From: Tretioscincus oriximinensis
Lineage: Eukaryota; Chordata; Lepidosauria; Squamata; Gymnophthalmidae
Direction: 5' to 3'
NCBI GenBank assembly: GCA_022410635.1
Contig: JAJVDF010000978.1
Coordinates: 190,832-254,831, forward strand
Length of the DNA stretch: 64,000 nt
Part shown: positions 1 through 12,400 of the stretch, in pieces
Position numbering within the stretch: the first letter of the stretch is position 1
Layout of the letters: each line of letters begins with the position of its first letter
Program-made: the position numbers and the translations under genes
Notes under the pieces: model-generated
The model's input: only the letters and a program-made list of their open reading frames with translations
Told to the model about the DNA's origin: nothing
The model's database searches: none

Positions 1-203
1 ATCAGTGGCCAGTCCCGCCAACAGGAAACATTTTTTCTGCTTACAGCAAGATGACTGGGGGACTCTTCTATAGGCAATAAAAATGCAAAGCTCTATTCTG
101 GCTTTTATGTAGAACTCTTGCACAACTGCAGCCACAGAATATGAATTTGCCACATCTTTGAAAGAGGAGAGCATATTGTGTGGATTTTTGTGTGAGTGTA
201 TGG

Positions 204-396
204 TAGGCTGACCAGATTATCCTTTTTTGGGGGGGGTGAAAATCCGTTTTTGGGTGCCTCCAGGTTTTTTCTGAGGAAAGAAATTAAAAAACAATATATT
301 TTTCAAAAACAAATTCCTAAGAAAAAAAACGGGAGGCACCCCAAAACTGGGCTTTCAACCCCCCCCCCCTCCCAAAGGGGTCATCTGGTCAGCCTA
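204..396. repeat. Foldback element with GACCAGAT ends and C/G runs
   Basis: Left end TAGGCTGACCAGAT and right end ATCTGGTCAGCCTA are inverted, each followed inward by a CCCCTTTTGGGGGG-like run. Unclassified nonautonomous DNA transposon-like repeat. Related copies lie near 2510-2920, 37250-37550, 57213-57400 and 63150-63245. Confidence 0.65.
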
Positions 397-675
397 GTAG
401 GTGTCTAGGGACACGCAGGTTACCAGAAAAAATTCAGAATAGAGTTTTTTACCCCTTTAATTAATGTGAAAGCTCTCCTCTTTTGCCTTGACTTTTCAGG
501 AGCTGTTTCTTCTTGATCGAGATTCCTGATTCTCGTACCTTGTACAATACTTTTTTTCTTCTTCATTTAATGATGTCAATTCTGGTTCCTGGTTCTGGGA
601 ATGACATCATGAATCATGTCACTTCCAGTCCCATCTCTAGAAATGACATCTTGATTAAGATGTCACCGAAAAGAG

Positions 676-923
676 ACAGTTTGGTGTAGTGGTTAGAGTG
701 TTGGACTCTTATCTGGTAGTCTCCTGGTTCGATTCCCCACTCCTCCATGGAAGCCAGCTGGGTGGCCTTGGGCCAATCACAGTTCTCTGAACTCTCTCAG
801 CCCCACCTACTTCACAGGGCGTCTGTTGTGGAGAAAGCAACAAAAGCTATGTGGGCCGCCCTATGGTTGGCCGCCCTGAGACCTTCGGGTATAGGGCGGG
901 ATATAAATAAATAAATAAATAAA
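676..923 (+). mobile_element. tRNA-derived CORE/MIR-type SINE (family 1)
   Basis: tRNA-like head with A box (TGTAGTGGTTAGAGTG) and B box (GGTTCGATTCC), a MIR-like core (CCTTGGGCCAATCAC ... CTCAGCCCCACCTAC), and a tail GCCCTGAGACCTTCGGGTAT ending in (AAAT)n. Confidence 0.8.
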
Positions 924-1572
924 GACCGTGGTGGCCCCACCCCCAGCTCCCTCCTCTCCCTTTGTCTTCCCAAGTCCACGTGGCATGGAATTCAGCTTGC
1001 AAACTCCCCCAGCCTTTCTAGCCTGAATTTCCCATGGATTTGTATGGATTTTTGGTCTGCAAATCCATCCAAACCAGAATTCCCCATCAAGGGCTCTGTC
1101 TTAGAGTAGCCTGAATGTCCGGCTACTGATGGATTTTAGAGGCAGCTCTATACAGTTTTTTTAACAGTGATGCAGAAATGGTTTGTCATTTGCTACTTTT
1201 GGGTATAGGCTGGGGATTGAACCAGGAACCCTCTGCTTTCTAAAAGCTTACTATACCAACACCCTAAAACTCAAGATTTCTTCGTTGTATTTCTATAAGA
1301 GTAAAAGGAACCAGGCTTAAGCTTGTCCATAGTGCCACCTAGTGGCCAGAACTAAATAATTCAATTTAATTCTTTTTTCTTGACCTTTTTCTTGACTCAC
1401 TGCAAGCAGTTATTTCCAGACTGTTGTTTGGTTGTCTGCCTGCGATCCATTTGTCCTTCCTTTGGTGCCACGTTTCTTTTTTCTTTCTCCAGCAAGCAAT
1501 GTTAGGGATTGACCAAACCTAGGATCTTTGCTATAGAAACTCCCTGCTCCACACAGTGACCGAAAATATAGA

Positions 1573-1985
1573 AGGGTCCCGCAGACACCTTCCTGTAAGC
1601 AGAAAAAATGGTTCCTGAAGCGGGTTTGGAAGCTAATTGGCTAAAGAGGTTTCCTCCTTCCCAGAGCTAGCTGTGGTGTAGGCTGGGAGTTGTAGGGCCC
1701 TGTGCAGGCTGGGTGGAAGAGGCTGCCTGGTGTTTGGACTACACTTCCCAGCAGGCCCTGCTGCCAGCACCACAATAGCTCCATGTCACCCTCTTCACAT
1801 TTGGGCTTCACATTTGATCTCTTGTCAATCAGCTTCATGATGCTGCTGGGCATCAAAGCTTTTGTAATAAGCATTTGTCTTCATGGAAAAAAGATGTATA
1901 AAAGCAGGCAGAAACACAACTAAGAACCATAAAATAGGAAGTAGAAATTCTGCCGGAAAATAAGAAACTAAAAGCTGGTCCCCTT
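1573..1985 (+). repeat. Unclassified interspersed repeat with paired ZNF143-like motifs (family A)
   Basis: About 400 bp containing GGGAGTTGTAG and, 50 bp on, the inverted GGACTACACTTCCCAGCAGG. Similar copies lie at 5825-6185, 29365-29830 (partly) and 53213-53425, with a right-half fragment at 26215-26360. Confidence 0.6.
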
Positions 1986-2509
1986 AGAAAAACTCTCATG
2001 CATTCCCAGGGGGATGAAAGAAAAGGTTTTGAGAACTGCAAAGTGAATTCAATTCCATCTGCCATTTTCTTATTTCCACATCCACTTGTGCTGTTTCATG
2101 TTTTGCATAAATCCATAATTACAACAAATACCCTTCTACTAAAGAGGATCAAAGCCAACAAATGCATTAAAAATGCTTTATTTTAATCTGTTATCATTTC
2201 TTATTGTGATCGGCTCTGTGGCGAGAATATAAATGTAAATAAATAAACCAGGCCCTAGAAATGATTTTCACTACATCAAAATCGAGGAATTCTGAGATGA
2301 ACATGTCTTGAGTTTTCACAGCTGGCTGTTGTGTAATAAATAAATAAATAAAAAACTTTCCAGGCTGGATTTTTTGTCTATTAACTTTAATTTAAATGCA
2401 TCCTACATAAAACCTCATTGCAGAATTTAAACCCTTTCTGTATTCTTCGTTTGTTTCCTTTTTTTTTTTTTGGTGTTCAAAACATTTTGTTTTAAAATTA
2501 ATATTCATG

Positions 2510-2920
2510 CATTCCCGCCTGAGAAATTGGTGAAGCATGTGAGAATTTTTTTAAGTGTGCGAGAATTTAAAAACATCAGAATTTTTTATTTATTTTTTTA
2601 CAGAGAAGAAGGTGCCTTCAGAAGCTGGACCAAGTTGCCAGAACCCCCTAGTGGTGGTGCAGCGATTTAAAATTAAAAAAAATTGTTTTTGAAGTGTGCG
2701 AGAAAGTTTTGCAGTGTGTGAGAATTTTTATTTTTTACTGAGGGGAGGGTGCCTTCTGGAGCTGGTCTCAGATGCCAGAGCCCCCTAGTGGTGCAGCAGT
2801 GGATTTTCTTTTCTTCAGCAAAAACAGGGGGAAATGGCAGCCCCCCCCCCCCCCATGAGGGTGGGGTAGACACCCCAAAACCGCCCCCCCCAAAAGGGGG
2901 CATCTGGTCAGCCTAGCTTT
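2510..2920 (-). repeat. Member of the GACCAGAT foldback family with internal tandem units
   Basis: Two internal units of about 150 bp each carry AAGTGTGCGAGAA, GGTGCCTTC and CCCCCTAGTGG, and the right end is GGGGGCATCTGGTCAGCCTAG. The same units occur in opposite orientation at 37250-37550. Confidence 0.55.
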
Positions 2921-3388
2921 ACATATGAAACATCAATCTCAATTTTTAATTTCTAAGTTTCATTTCCCCAATCTGCCTTCTATATAATTTTTTACTGGCA
3001 ACCCTTTTTGTTTACATTCTTTGCACTTCTGCATATTATCTAAATTATTAATCTTACGATTAAGAAATATCAGTGACAATCGCTTCTGAATTCTTGTTTA
3101 TGTTGACTAGGCCTTATTCCAAATTACGGTGGTTGGAAGGTGGTTGAAAGACCTGCCATAGCCTACACTGGTATGTGGGAATGTCCAAATCCTATTCAGA
3201 GATACAACCCAGAACAGATATTTTTGCAAAGCACATGAATCCCATACAGTGGTGGGAGGGGCATAATGAGAATTTAAAACTAGAGGGTTGCTTAACTTTC
3301 TGCATTATTTTCTTTCCAGTTCAGCTGACTTCCTTCCTCTCTGGAAACAGAGATACACACCCCTGCAGAACAGAAAGGGTTAAGGGAA

Positions 3389-3455
3389 ATGGCATTTTGT
3401 GGGGTGTCTGCAGGGGTGTTTCTTCTTTTAACCTTGCAAACTTTGACTCAGGCAG
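3389..3455 (+). CDS. PRSS16-like: Protease exon 1: start codon and signal peptide
   Basis: The ATG at 3389 has G at -3 and G at +4. It encodes [17 protein letters not shown], a typical signal peptide core, and ends in a split Gly codon before GTAAG at 3456. The split codon joins exactly to exon 2 at 6648. The exon is in a different frame from the longer open frame that overlaps it. No other upstream start gives a signal peptide in frame with exon 2. Confidence 0.78.
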
Positions 3456-6400
3456 GTAAGTTCCTCTTAAAGCCACTTTTTTCTCAGTTTAAAAATGCAA
3501 ATTCGTGATTCTGAAGTGGGGTTGTATCCACACTTAAAAATCAGCTTAAAAAGGACTTTGGGATCTTCTTCTCCCCAGCCACCTCTCCCCTAAAATTCCC
3601 ACATTTCTTCTCAAATATAAAAGAGGGTTATACAGGGTGCTTCAAAAATGTATACACACTTTGGACTTCCATAGAAAATGTATTTATTGGAAAAAGTTCT
3701 GAGAAGAAATAAATTTGTTAAACATACAAATTGTTATAATGGATTAATTGGTAATGATGCCTGCAGACAGGAATTATTTGCAGTCTGTAGAACAAAAAAA
3801 TAAAATAGATAAATTGATAGCATGGGCACAGACAGTATCATTATCTAGTAAATATGCTAGCAGTAGAAATAGCATATTTGTGGTATTAATAATGATACAG
3901 AAAATATTAGGATGTGCAAACAAACGTGGTGGACAGTGAAAATGTCGAGGATAAACTTAAGCCTGAAAATGAAAAATCAAAAGTTGGATTCATTTTCTCA
4001 ATGTAATATTCTCACAAGTGCATCTGTAAGAAACTGAATATAAGAGGGAGGAGGAAGGAAAGAAATAAATAAACCCTGGTTCCAGATTTCTATGTTTTAA
4101 TGTGGGTTTAAAGCAATAGTGTGTGGATACTACCAAATTTAAACTGCTTTTGAGCCACTTTGTCCCCCCATGTGTGGATGCAGCCTAGGAAGAGTTTGCA
4201 AAGCTTACCAGTAACCTGAGGGTGATTTTATGTTTCTGCTTCCTTTAAAATTGCCCAGTTCTAAAACAGTTGCTGTTGAGATAGGTAATTTATGTGGAGA
4301 AAAAACAAGACATCAGGAATCCATCTCTCAACTGGGAGACTGGGTTTGGAGGCCCTATGTGGGACGTGGGGAGGGGTGAGCACCTTCCACTAGCCTGTAG
4401 CTCCAGCCAACCCAGCTATTCGAAAGCATGAATTGCAAGAAATTGCAACTGACTGCAAGTAGATACATGGGAACCACCACAGCCTGGTGGGGAAGATAGA
4501 ATGTGAGCCTTCGGGCAAAATATATCCTTGTAAGCCGCTTTGAGTCCCTTTGAAAGGTGAGAAAAGCGGGGTATAAGAACCAAGTTCTTCTTCTCTTATT
4601 CTTCTACTTCTACTTCTACTACTTCTACATCTACATCTACTACTTCTCCTACTTCTCCTACTTCTCCTACTACTTCTCCTTCTCCTCCTCCTTCTCCTTC
4701 TACAGCTCATATGGAAATGTAGGAGGATAACAACAATTTCAGGAGGAAATTGGGGGAGAAACAGAACAGATATTGCTGTGGTGTGTAACTTTAAATCAAG
4801 AAGAAAAATCAGTATTTGATGGACAGCTGTAGCAGTAAAAGTATTAGGGCAGAATGAAGAGGGGGAAATGAGAAATAATTAATTTAAAATAAAATTATTG
4901 ACCCAGTGGAGAAGACCCACTGCTGTTTCTACAGTAGGTAGGAAGAAAGGAAGGAATAGGGTTACCACATAAAATTGGGATAGAATCAATCACCCACACC
5001 CGTCTACCCACCCACCTTGCAGCAGGCTTGGTGAAAAGTCCTCTCTTCTAATTAATTGAATGTCTGATTTAATGTAGGAATGCTAGGGCAGGGGAAGAAA
5101 GAGGGAAGATGGAGGAAGGCAAGAAGGAATGAAGGGGGGATGGAAAGAAAGGAAGGAAATGGGAAGGAGAGAAGAAGGAAGATGGAGGGAGGAAAGGAAA
5201 GAAAGGCAGAAAGAAAGGCAGAAAGGCAGAAAGGCAGAAAGGCAGAAAGGCAGAAAGGCAGAAAGGCAGAAAGGCAGAAAGGCAGAAAGAAAAAGAAAGA
5301 AAAAGAAAGAAAAAGAAAGAAAAAGAAAGAAAAAGAAAGAGAAAAGGACAGGGAAGAAAGAATGAAAGAATGAAAAGGAATCTTATTATCTATTATTTTG
5401 TCCTAAAAGAATCCCTCCGATTACGAATAACTTTTGGGGGGTAATTCAGTTGTTCCTACCTATGAATTGCTGAAAACTGTTGAATCCTTGTCTGTGATTA
5501 TGTCCCACAATGCAGCTGTGAACTGAGGTTTTCTCCTTATTGCTCTTTAGACAGATGACACACACAAAAAACAGACTATCTGTAGATCGTGTCCCAAAAT
5601 GGCTGATTACCAGCTAATAATGACAAATGTGTTATTTGATCTTTGGCAAGAAATGTCCCCCTTACGAAGGATTGAGGATGTGTGTGTGTAAAATACTCTT
5701 TTCTCAAATGGAAAAGGACCTGAAAATAAGTGATAGTGGCTCAAAGAAAAGATAATACCCTTTGATTTCTTCATTTTGCAGCATGGTAACCCTAGGGTGT
5801 GTCCTTGCACTTGCTTAATATAGATAGGTCCCCAGCCAATTTCCTGCCAGCAGAAAATGTTTTGTTGAGTGGTGAAAAAGGCATTCTCTCTCCCTGGGCT
5901 AGCTGCGGTGCAGGCTGGGATTTGTAGTCCGCTCAGAGGTGGACTACACTCCCCAACAAACCCCACCGCAGCACAATAACAGCTCTTTTTCACCCTACAA
6001 ACATTTTGGGCTGCTATGCTGTTCCTACTTTTATAACTGTGAATCTACTGGGCATCCAAACTTTTGTAATAAGCATTCATCGATGAGGGAAAAAAGGCAT
6101 AGAAAAGCAGGCAGAAGTAAAACTGAGAACCATAAAGCCAGAAACAACTCTGCCTGAAAGGGAGGAGCCGGAAACTGGTCATTTTGTTACTGCTGACAGT
6201 CACAAACTCGGTCTGCATGCTAGCCAGCGTCGGTGTATCCTATTTTGCAGAACAGGGCGTCTTGCAAGGTGTTATGTTTCAGGCTTCAGTTATGCACAAA
6301 CATTTCCTTCGCTTCACCTGCCCTGTGGCAGTTCTCCAAGAAGTCCCCCAAGCTGCACCTGGACTTGAAGCAAAACCAAGTCCCTTCTGAGCCTTACTTT

Positions 6401-9400
6401 GGGCTTTAACTCCACCTACAAGTTTGTGTAGACTGTGGCAGGCCCCAATATAGAATAGTTTTGTCTACAGTCACAACAACATTTTGAATGTGAGAAAATA
6501 AGTGCAGCTCCTTTAAGGAATGTTGAATGAGAATGGGGCCTGCCATTGTCCACGCTGGCATGTGGGGGCCAAGCACCCGCACCGAGATGTAGCCCAGAAT
6601 AAGGCTCAGCGGGGACAACGTTTTCTATGCTTGTACCTTCTTTCCAGGCAGAAATTTCTGGCTGATCCAACAGCGTATTCAACAGCAACAAGAGGAGCAA
6701 GTTGCCGAAGAGGGGATTCGCCAGCATCATTTGCTGGCCTTGACAAAATGGGATCCTCCCCAAACTAACTACATCCGCCAACCCCTGGACCATTTCAACA
6801 AGCAGGGGCAGGCCGTATTCTGGCAGGTAAAAAAGGACTGGGTGGGAGACGGATACCTAAAAGGCACATCTTGCCCAACAGTTAGCAGCTTTGAGGCAAG
6901 CTTTCTAGCCTATTCTTAAGATGCTAAAGAGATGAGAATTTAGCAACGGGGCCTTCTCGGTGGTAGCCCTCCAGCTGCAGAATTGGCCTCCCTTCTATCC
7001 TTTGCTGAGGATGCTAATGATCCTTGGAAGGACAGTGATTGGTAGTGGGTTGATGTAATGGTTAGAGTGTTGGACTCTTATATACAAAAGTCTCCTGGTT
7101 CAATTCCACCCTCTTTCCTGAAGCCAGCTGAGTGACCTTGGGCCAATCACAGTTCTTTAGAACTCCTTCAGCCCCTCCTACTTCCCAGGGTGTCTGTTGT
7201 GGAGGAAGCAACAAAAGCTATATATGCCGCCCTTTGGTGAAAGGGGTGTAGTAAACAAACATTATTACCCTTCTTCCATATTTCCGTGTTTACAGCGTTT
7301 TTGGACGAATGAACAACACTGGCAGCATCCAGGGGGGCCTGTCTTCCTCTACATTGGCGGCGAAGGTGCTTTAAGCCAGTACTCTGTGCTGTCAGGTAAG
7401 AACAACAGGTTTCCAGGTCCAAAGGAATCGGGTAACATCCCTCACAGGAGCAAAGGGAGTGGGAACTCAAGGCAGGGCCTTCTCCACATTGGCCCCCAGA
7501 CTGGAATAAACCCCCCCTTGAGGTGTGTCAAATTGTCATCAAGGTATTCATTCTTTGAAGAGTGTTCAACCCTTGACCGAAGAAATGGCTTCCCCTTCGC
7601 TCTCTTTTAAAATGTTGATTTTATATTCATTCTTTTATCATTAAGTGCCCTGAGGTGTCAGATATAGGGCAGAATATTAGCATAAATAAATAAACAAACA
7701 AACAAACTCCAGGTGGAAGTGGGCTGGACAGGTAAAATGGTTTGTTTCGAAGAATCAGGCTGTTGGAAAGAGATGCAACGAAGCTTCGTCTTCTGCATAT
7801 GGTTTCCATAACCCAAAATCGGGGTACAAGTTACAGTCCCGCAGCTCTGCCCACATGTTGCCTTTGGGGCTCAGACAACTATCTCAAATCACAAATTTTC
7901 CAGGGAATCCTTAGCATAGGGCAACCTGTATAACTCTGCCATGGAGTATGGAGTTTGGAAAGCTGCAGGATGAGTCAGGGGCAAAGACTACAACCCCCAT
8001 GATCCTTAACCAAACTGGAACAATTTGTCTAAGGTCATCATCCTTTAACGCTTCCAAGGGCAGTTATTTTGAATGTGAGAAAATAAGTGCAGCTCCTTTC
8101 AGGAATGTTGAATGAGAAGGAAGGAGTCTAATTTAGAGGATGAAGTTTTTAGCATTTTGTCGGTTATGGATACGTTGTGGGACTGAAATTTAATGAATTT
8201 CAGAGAAATAGCCGTGTTAGTCTAGTAGAAAGTCCAGCAAAGGAGCTAGCAGCACTTTGAGACTAACTTGAGAAAAGTGGTTGCCAAAAGCTTTCGTAGA
8301 CAGGTCTACTTCTGAAGCATCTGAGAGCATCTGAAGAACTAGACGTGTCTACGAAAGCTTATGCCACCCACTTTTCTCAAGTTAGTCTCAAAGTGCTGCT
8401 AGCTCCTTTGCTGAAATTTACTGGTTCATTTTGAATCAAGCCAAAATACTCACAGATGGCTTTGATGCGGATTGCTTTGTACAGAGTAGTTTGGTTCATA
8501 CTTCGCTTGGTTCATTAGACCACACCTTGATTTGGGCTCAATTTGAAATGGCCTCAGTTTACTGCGAACCACAAATCGGTCAAGTCTATCCAGATTATAA
8601 GAATTCTGGTTTGAGATGCCAAGCGAATCCACCTTCACTTTTTCGGTTTGTTGACTTCAGGACACCATGTCGAACTGGCTCAGAAGTATGGAGCGTTACT
8701 CGTAGCCCTGGAGCATCGATTTTATGGCAGCAGCCTAAATTTTGACAGCCTTCAAGACCACAACCTCCGATTCCTGTCTAGCCAGCAAGCGTGAGTTTGG
8801 CACTGCAGCGCAGCGGCTTCTGTTTTTGGTAGAAAAGGGATCAAAACAGGAAAGCATCCATGGCTTCATTTATTAATGTACCCACTTGCCTGTGCTCCCA
8901 TCTTGTTCTATAGACAGGTTTATGGACACCAAGGGTATAAATGGGTACTAGGATAGAATCATAGAATCATAGAGTTGGAAGGGATCTCCAGGGTCATCGG
9001 GTCCAACCCCCTGGATGGATGTCTGGATGTTGCCTCCGGGATGGAGCCACAGGCAGGACTCCTGAGATACCATTTGCAGGGAGTCATGAACAGGAGCATA
9101 TTTGGCTTTCCTCTGTTCAGACTGCCCAGGTGCATCTGGTGGGCTTCTGTGTGGGACAGAATGCTGGACTAGATGGGCTGTGGCCTGATCCAGTATGGCT
9201 CTTCTTATGTTCTTATGTTCTTATAGACGGGGTGCTGGTTGTTAACAACAATAGAAGCTGGGCAGCCATCTGTCTGGGATGCTTTAGTGTGTATCCTGCA
9301 TTGAGCAGAGAGTTGAACCTCAGGACCCTAAGGGTCCCTTCCAACTCTTTGATTCTATTACTCCTAGATTCTGGGGCAAGTAAAGGAGGTGGTTTAAATG

Positions 9401-12400
9401 TGATTTGCTTATTTACTAGTGAGGAAGCTCACAAATGTGGACTTGGGGGTAAGCAGGGGCTTTGGCTGGTGCACTGACGAGTGGTTCCTGATTACAAGCC
9501 AAAGTTTGAGGAGCTTTCACTCACGTGCACGGCCCCTTTCTCCAAACTCTGGGATTGACCAGAATAAATACCAATCGCAGGGCTCAGATCAGGCCCATCG
9601 GGACGTGTGTTTTATTAATAGTCGAGATAAAGTTTCATTTCTTTTCTCCGCAGTCTCTCTGATCTTGTCTCCTTCCACCACCATGTTGTTGAGAAGTATG
9701 GACTACTACCCAACAACACTTGGATCTGCTTTGGGGGTTCCTATTCAGGGTCTTTAGCCGCATGGTTCAGATTAAAGGTGAGACTCAATATGTGGAATCA
9801 GATCAGCTAGGCATTTGGCCAGCCCTAACACTGCCCCCAAGTGGAAGATGAGGGTGTAACATGTTCACCAGTCAAACCAAATATCTTCTACTGCTTTTTT
9901 AGAATGTGAGAATTGAACGTGAAAAACTGTCCTCCCTGAAAAATGTATTTTTTTTTCATTCTTCTTCCAGTTTCCCCATCTGGTCTTTGCTGCTGTTGCT
10001 TCTTCCGCCCCAGTTAAAGCTCAGCTGGATTTCTCAGAATACAACAAGGTCAGATGTTTTGGGGGGTCATAGAATTGCGAAGAAACAATATATTTGAATT
10101 TAGGGGCTCTATGAATTTAGTTTGATGTACTGATAGGCTGGGGCTACTAATCGGAGCTTTGAGTACTTTTATAAATCTGAGCAATTTTTTTTTAAACGTT
10201 ATAAAAATGTTTTAAATCAAATAAATAGAATCACCTTTCCTCAGCTCTTTTCCTTTGGTACTCTTCTAGGTTGTTGCTGCAAGTTTATCAAACCCAGTGG
10301 TTGGTGGTTCCAAAGAGGTTCGTATTTGTTAACAGAGATTTGGCTCTTTGAATCTTTTGGGCATTTTTCTATGGATACTACTTACTGGGAAATCCATTCC
10401 CTTATTGCTGATCTCACCAGCCCTCCAGCCAAGATCTTTCTGGATAGATCACAAATTATAGAAGTAACAAGAAACATGGGCTTTTATGGGGTGGCAGCCC
10501 TTGTGCCATCTTTACAGATTTTCGTTAAACATAGTAGATGGCTTCTGGGACTTTGCATCAAACTGGCATGAACAGAAAATAACATCATAAGTAATAAATA
10601 GCTACTAGGATGGATTTCTTGATCCTGCCTCCAAGTTGGAGCTGCAGGCAGTATTCCTGAAGTACCATTTGCAGGGAGTGGAGAAGAGGTGAATATTTTG
10701 CCTTCTCCTTCTGCCTGAGATGCCCAGGGGCAATTGGCGAGCCACTGGGTGAGACAGAATGTTGGACTAGATTGGCTGTGGCCCCATTCAGCAGGGCCCT
10801 CTTATGTTCTTATCTTCATGTTCTTGCAGTGTCTCAGGGCAGTGGTCAAAGCCTTCCATTCTGTCGACAGCCTTCTCCATGCCAGGCACCTGACAAAACT
10901 GGCCACAGATTTCCACTCCTGTGAAGCTTTGGAAGGGGATGCTGACGGATTCCAGGCCGTCGACAACTTGGCGGACATCTTTATGGGTGCTGTGCAATAT
11001 AATGATGAATATGTGTACAGGGGAGCTGTGACTGGGCTTTGCGATATCATGACCAACCAATCCCTTGGCACTCCCTATGACCGGCTTATTATTGCCAACA
11101 AGGTAAGAGCAGAATGTGTCTGTGTTAGTGTGTGGGTTGTTGTTAGCTATCACCAAATCATGAGCAATTCCTGTTTGGCTTCATGAGCACTCCAAGTGGT
11201 TTGCCATTACTTCTTTCCACTTTGAGACTAACTTGAGAAAAGTGGGTGGGATAAGCTTCCGTAGACAAGTGCATCTGAAGAAGTAGACCTGTCTACGAAA
11301 GCTTCTGCCACCCACTTTTCTCAGGTTAGTCTCAAAGTGCTGCTAGCTCTTTGGATGGACTTTCTACTAGACTAACACAGCTATTTCTCTGAAATTTCTT
11401 TCCACTTGACTGAGTTATGGTCTCCCTGTTTAAGTGGGAATACTGATTCCAAAATCTTACCTTACCTTGGGGCCCAAATATCTAAAGGAAAGCCTTCTTC
11501 CACCTCAGCTTGTTTCTTCACAGTTGCAGCCCTCAGACTATAAGAATAGTCTCCGCCTTGAGGTAGGTCAATCACCATTACTGAATAGGTTCAGAAAGGA
11601 GACGCACCTCTTTCACCTTGGCCTTTGGTGGAAGAAACGGCTCCTAATTTCAGGCACTGTTGTTTTTAATACGTTGATTTTTGCATGTTGTTTTCATTGT
11701 TAATCACCCTGAGACCTATGAGTATGAAAGAAAGAAAAATAAAGAGCGAGAAAGAAAGCTTTGAACATTTTGAGTCCACTGAGGGAAACACAATCTTCAA
11801 GCTCTTCTTCCCGTGTAAGTTGGCCCTTCGTGGACTTCAGAAACAGTATCAAACTCTGTCCCAAGATGTCTTATAAGGAAACCTTGAGGAACAAAACAAT
11901 GAACTAGTCTGGTGGAGTGGTTAGTGTGTTGGACTCTTATCTGGTTGTTATCTCCTGGTTCGATGCCACACTTCTTCATGAAGCCAACTGGGTGATCTTG
12001 GGGCCAAATCACGGTTCTTTTGAACTCTCTCAGCCCCGCCCACTTCACTGGTTGTTTGTTGTGGAGAAAGCAACAAGAGCGATGTGAGCCACCCTTTGGT
12101 AAACGTCATTGTTATTGATCTCACCACCACAGTTCTGGGCCTTTATCCATCCAGTTGTTGTGATTTTATGAAAGTACATTAGGATATTTTGGAACTGGAG
12201 AAGGTGCAGAAAAGGGCAACAAAAATGATCAAGGGTCTGGAGCACCTCCCTTACGAAGCAAGGCTGCAACATCTGGGCCTCTTCAGCCTTGAAAGGAGAT
12301 GTTTGAGGGGCGATCTGATTTTGAAGTGTACAAAATCATGCATGGGATGGGCAGGGTGAATAGAGAAAAAATGTTTTCTCTATCTCACAACACAAGGACC

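Larger units (their letters stand above)
1..3388. other. Upstream intergenic region of the protease gene
   Basis: No exon is recognised. It holds a foldback repeat (204-396), a CRE-like repeat piece (about 575-660), a CORE-SINE (676-923), an unclassified ZNF143-motif repeat (1573-1985) and a second foldback family member (about 2510-2920). The 3000-3388 part carries no repeat I can name and should contain the protease promoter; no TATA box is evident. Confidence 0.6.

Noticed and set aside
676..760. tRNA gene candidates (A and B box pairs)
   Set aside because: All such sites are SINE heads, followed by a CORE body and A-rich or CTT tail; no tRNA cloverleaf with a 3' half or terminator was found.
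3175..3459. 94-codon frame over protease exon 1
   Set aside because: Different frame from the signal-peptide exon; content not conserved.
4390..4710. Arg/Ser-rich minus-strand frame
   Set aside because: Antisense of a SINE and its (CTT/CTA)n tail.
5211..5340. Regular short-unit array considered as CRISPR-like
   Set aside because: No spacers and no cas genes; simple minisatellite in a vertebrate genome.
5080..5373. Lys/Arg/Glu-rich open frames
   Set aside because: They are translations of GAAAGGCA and GAAAAAGAAA arrays in two frames, with no start context or conserved content.
9019..9477. 152-codon frame beginning [20 protein letters not shown]
   Set aside because: The same start recurs at 12592, 42801 and 44852; it is translated CR1 3' UTR.
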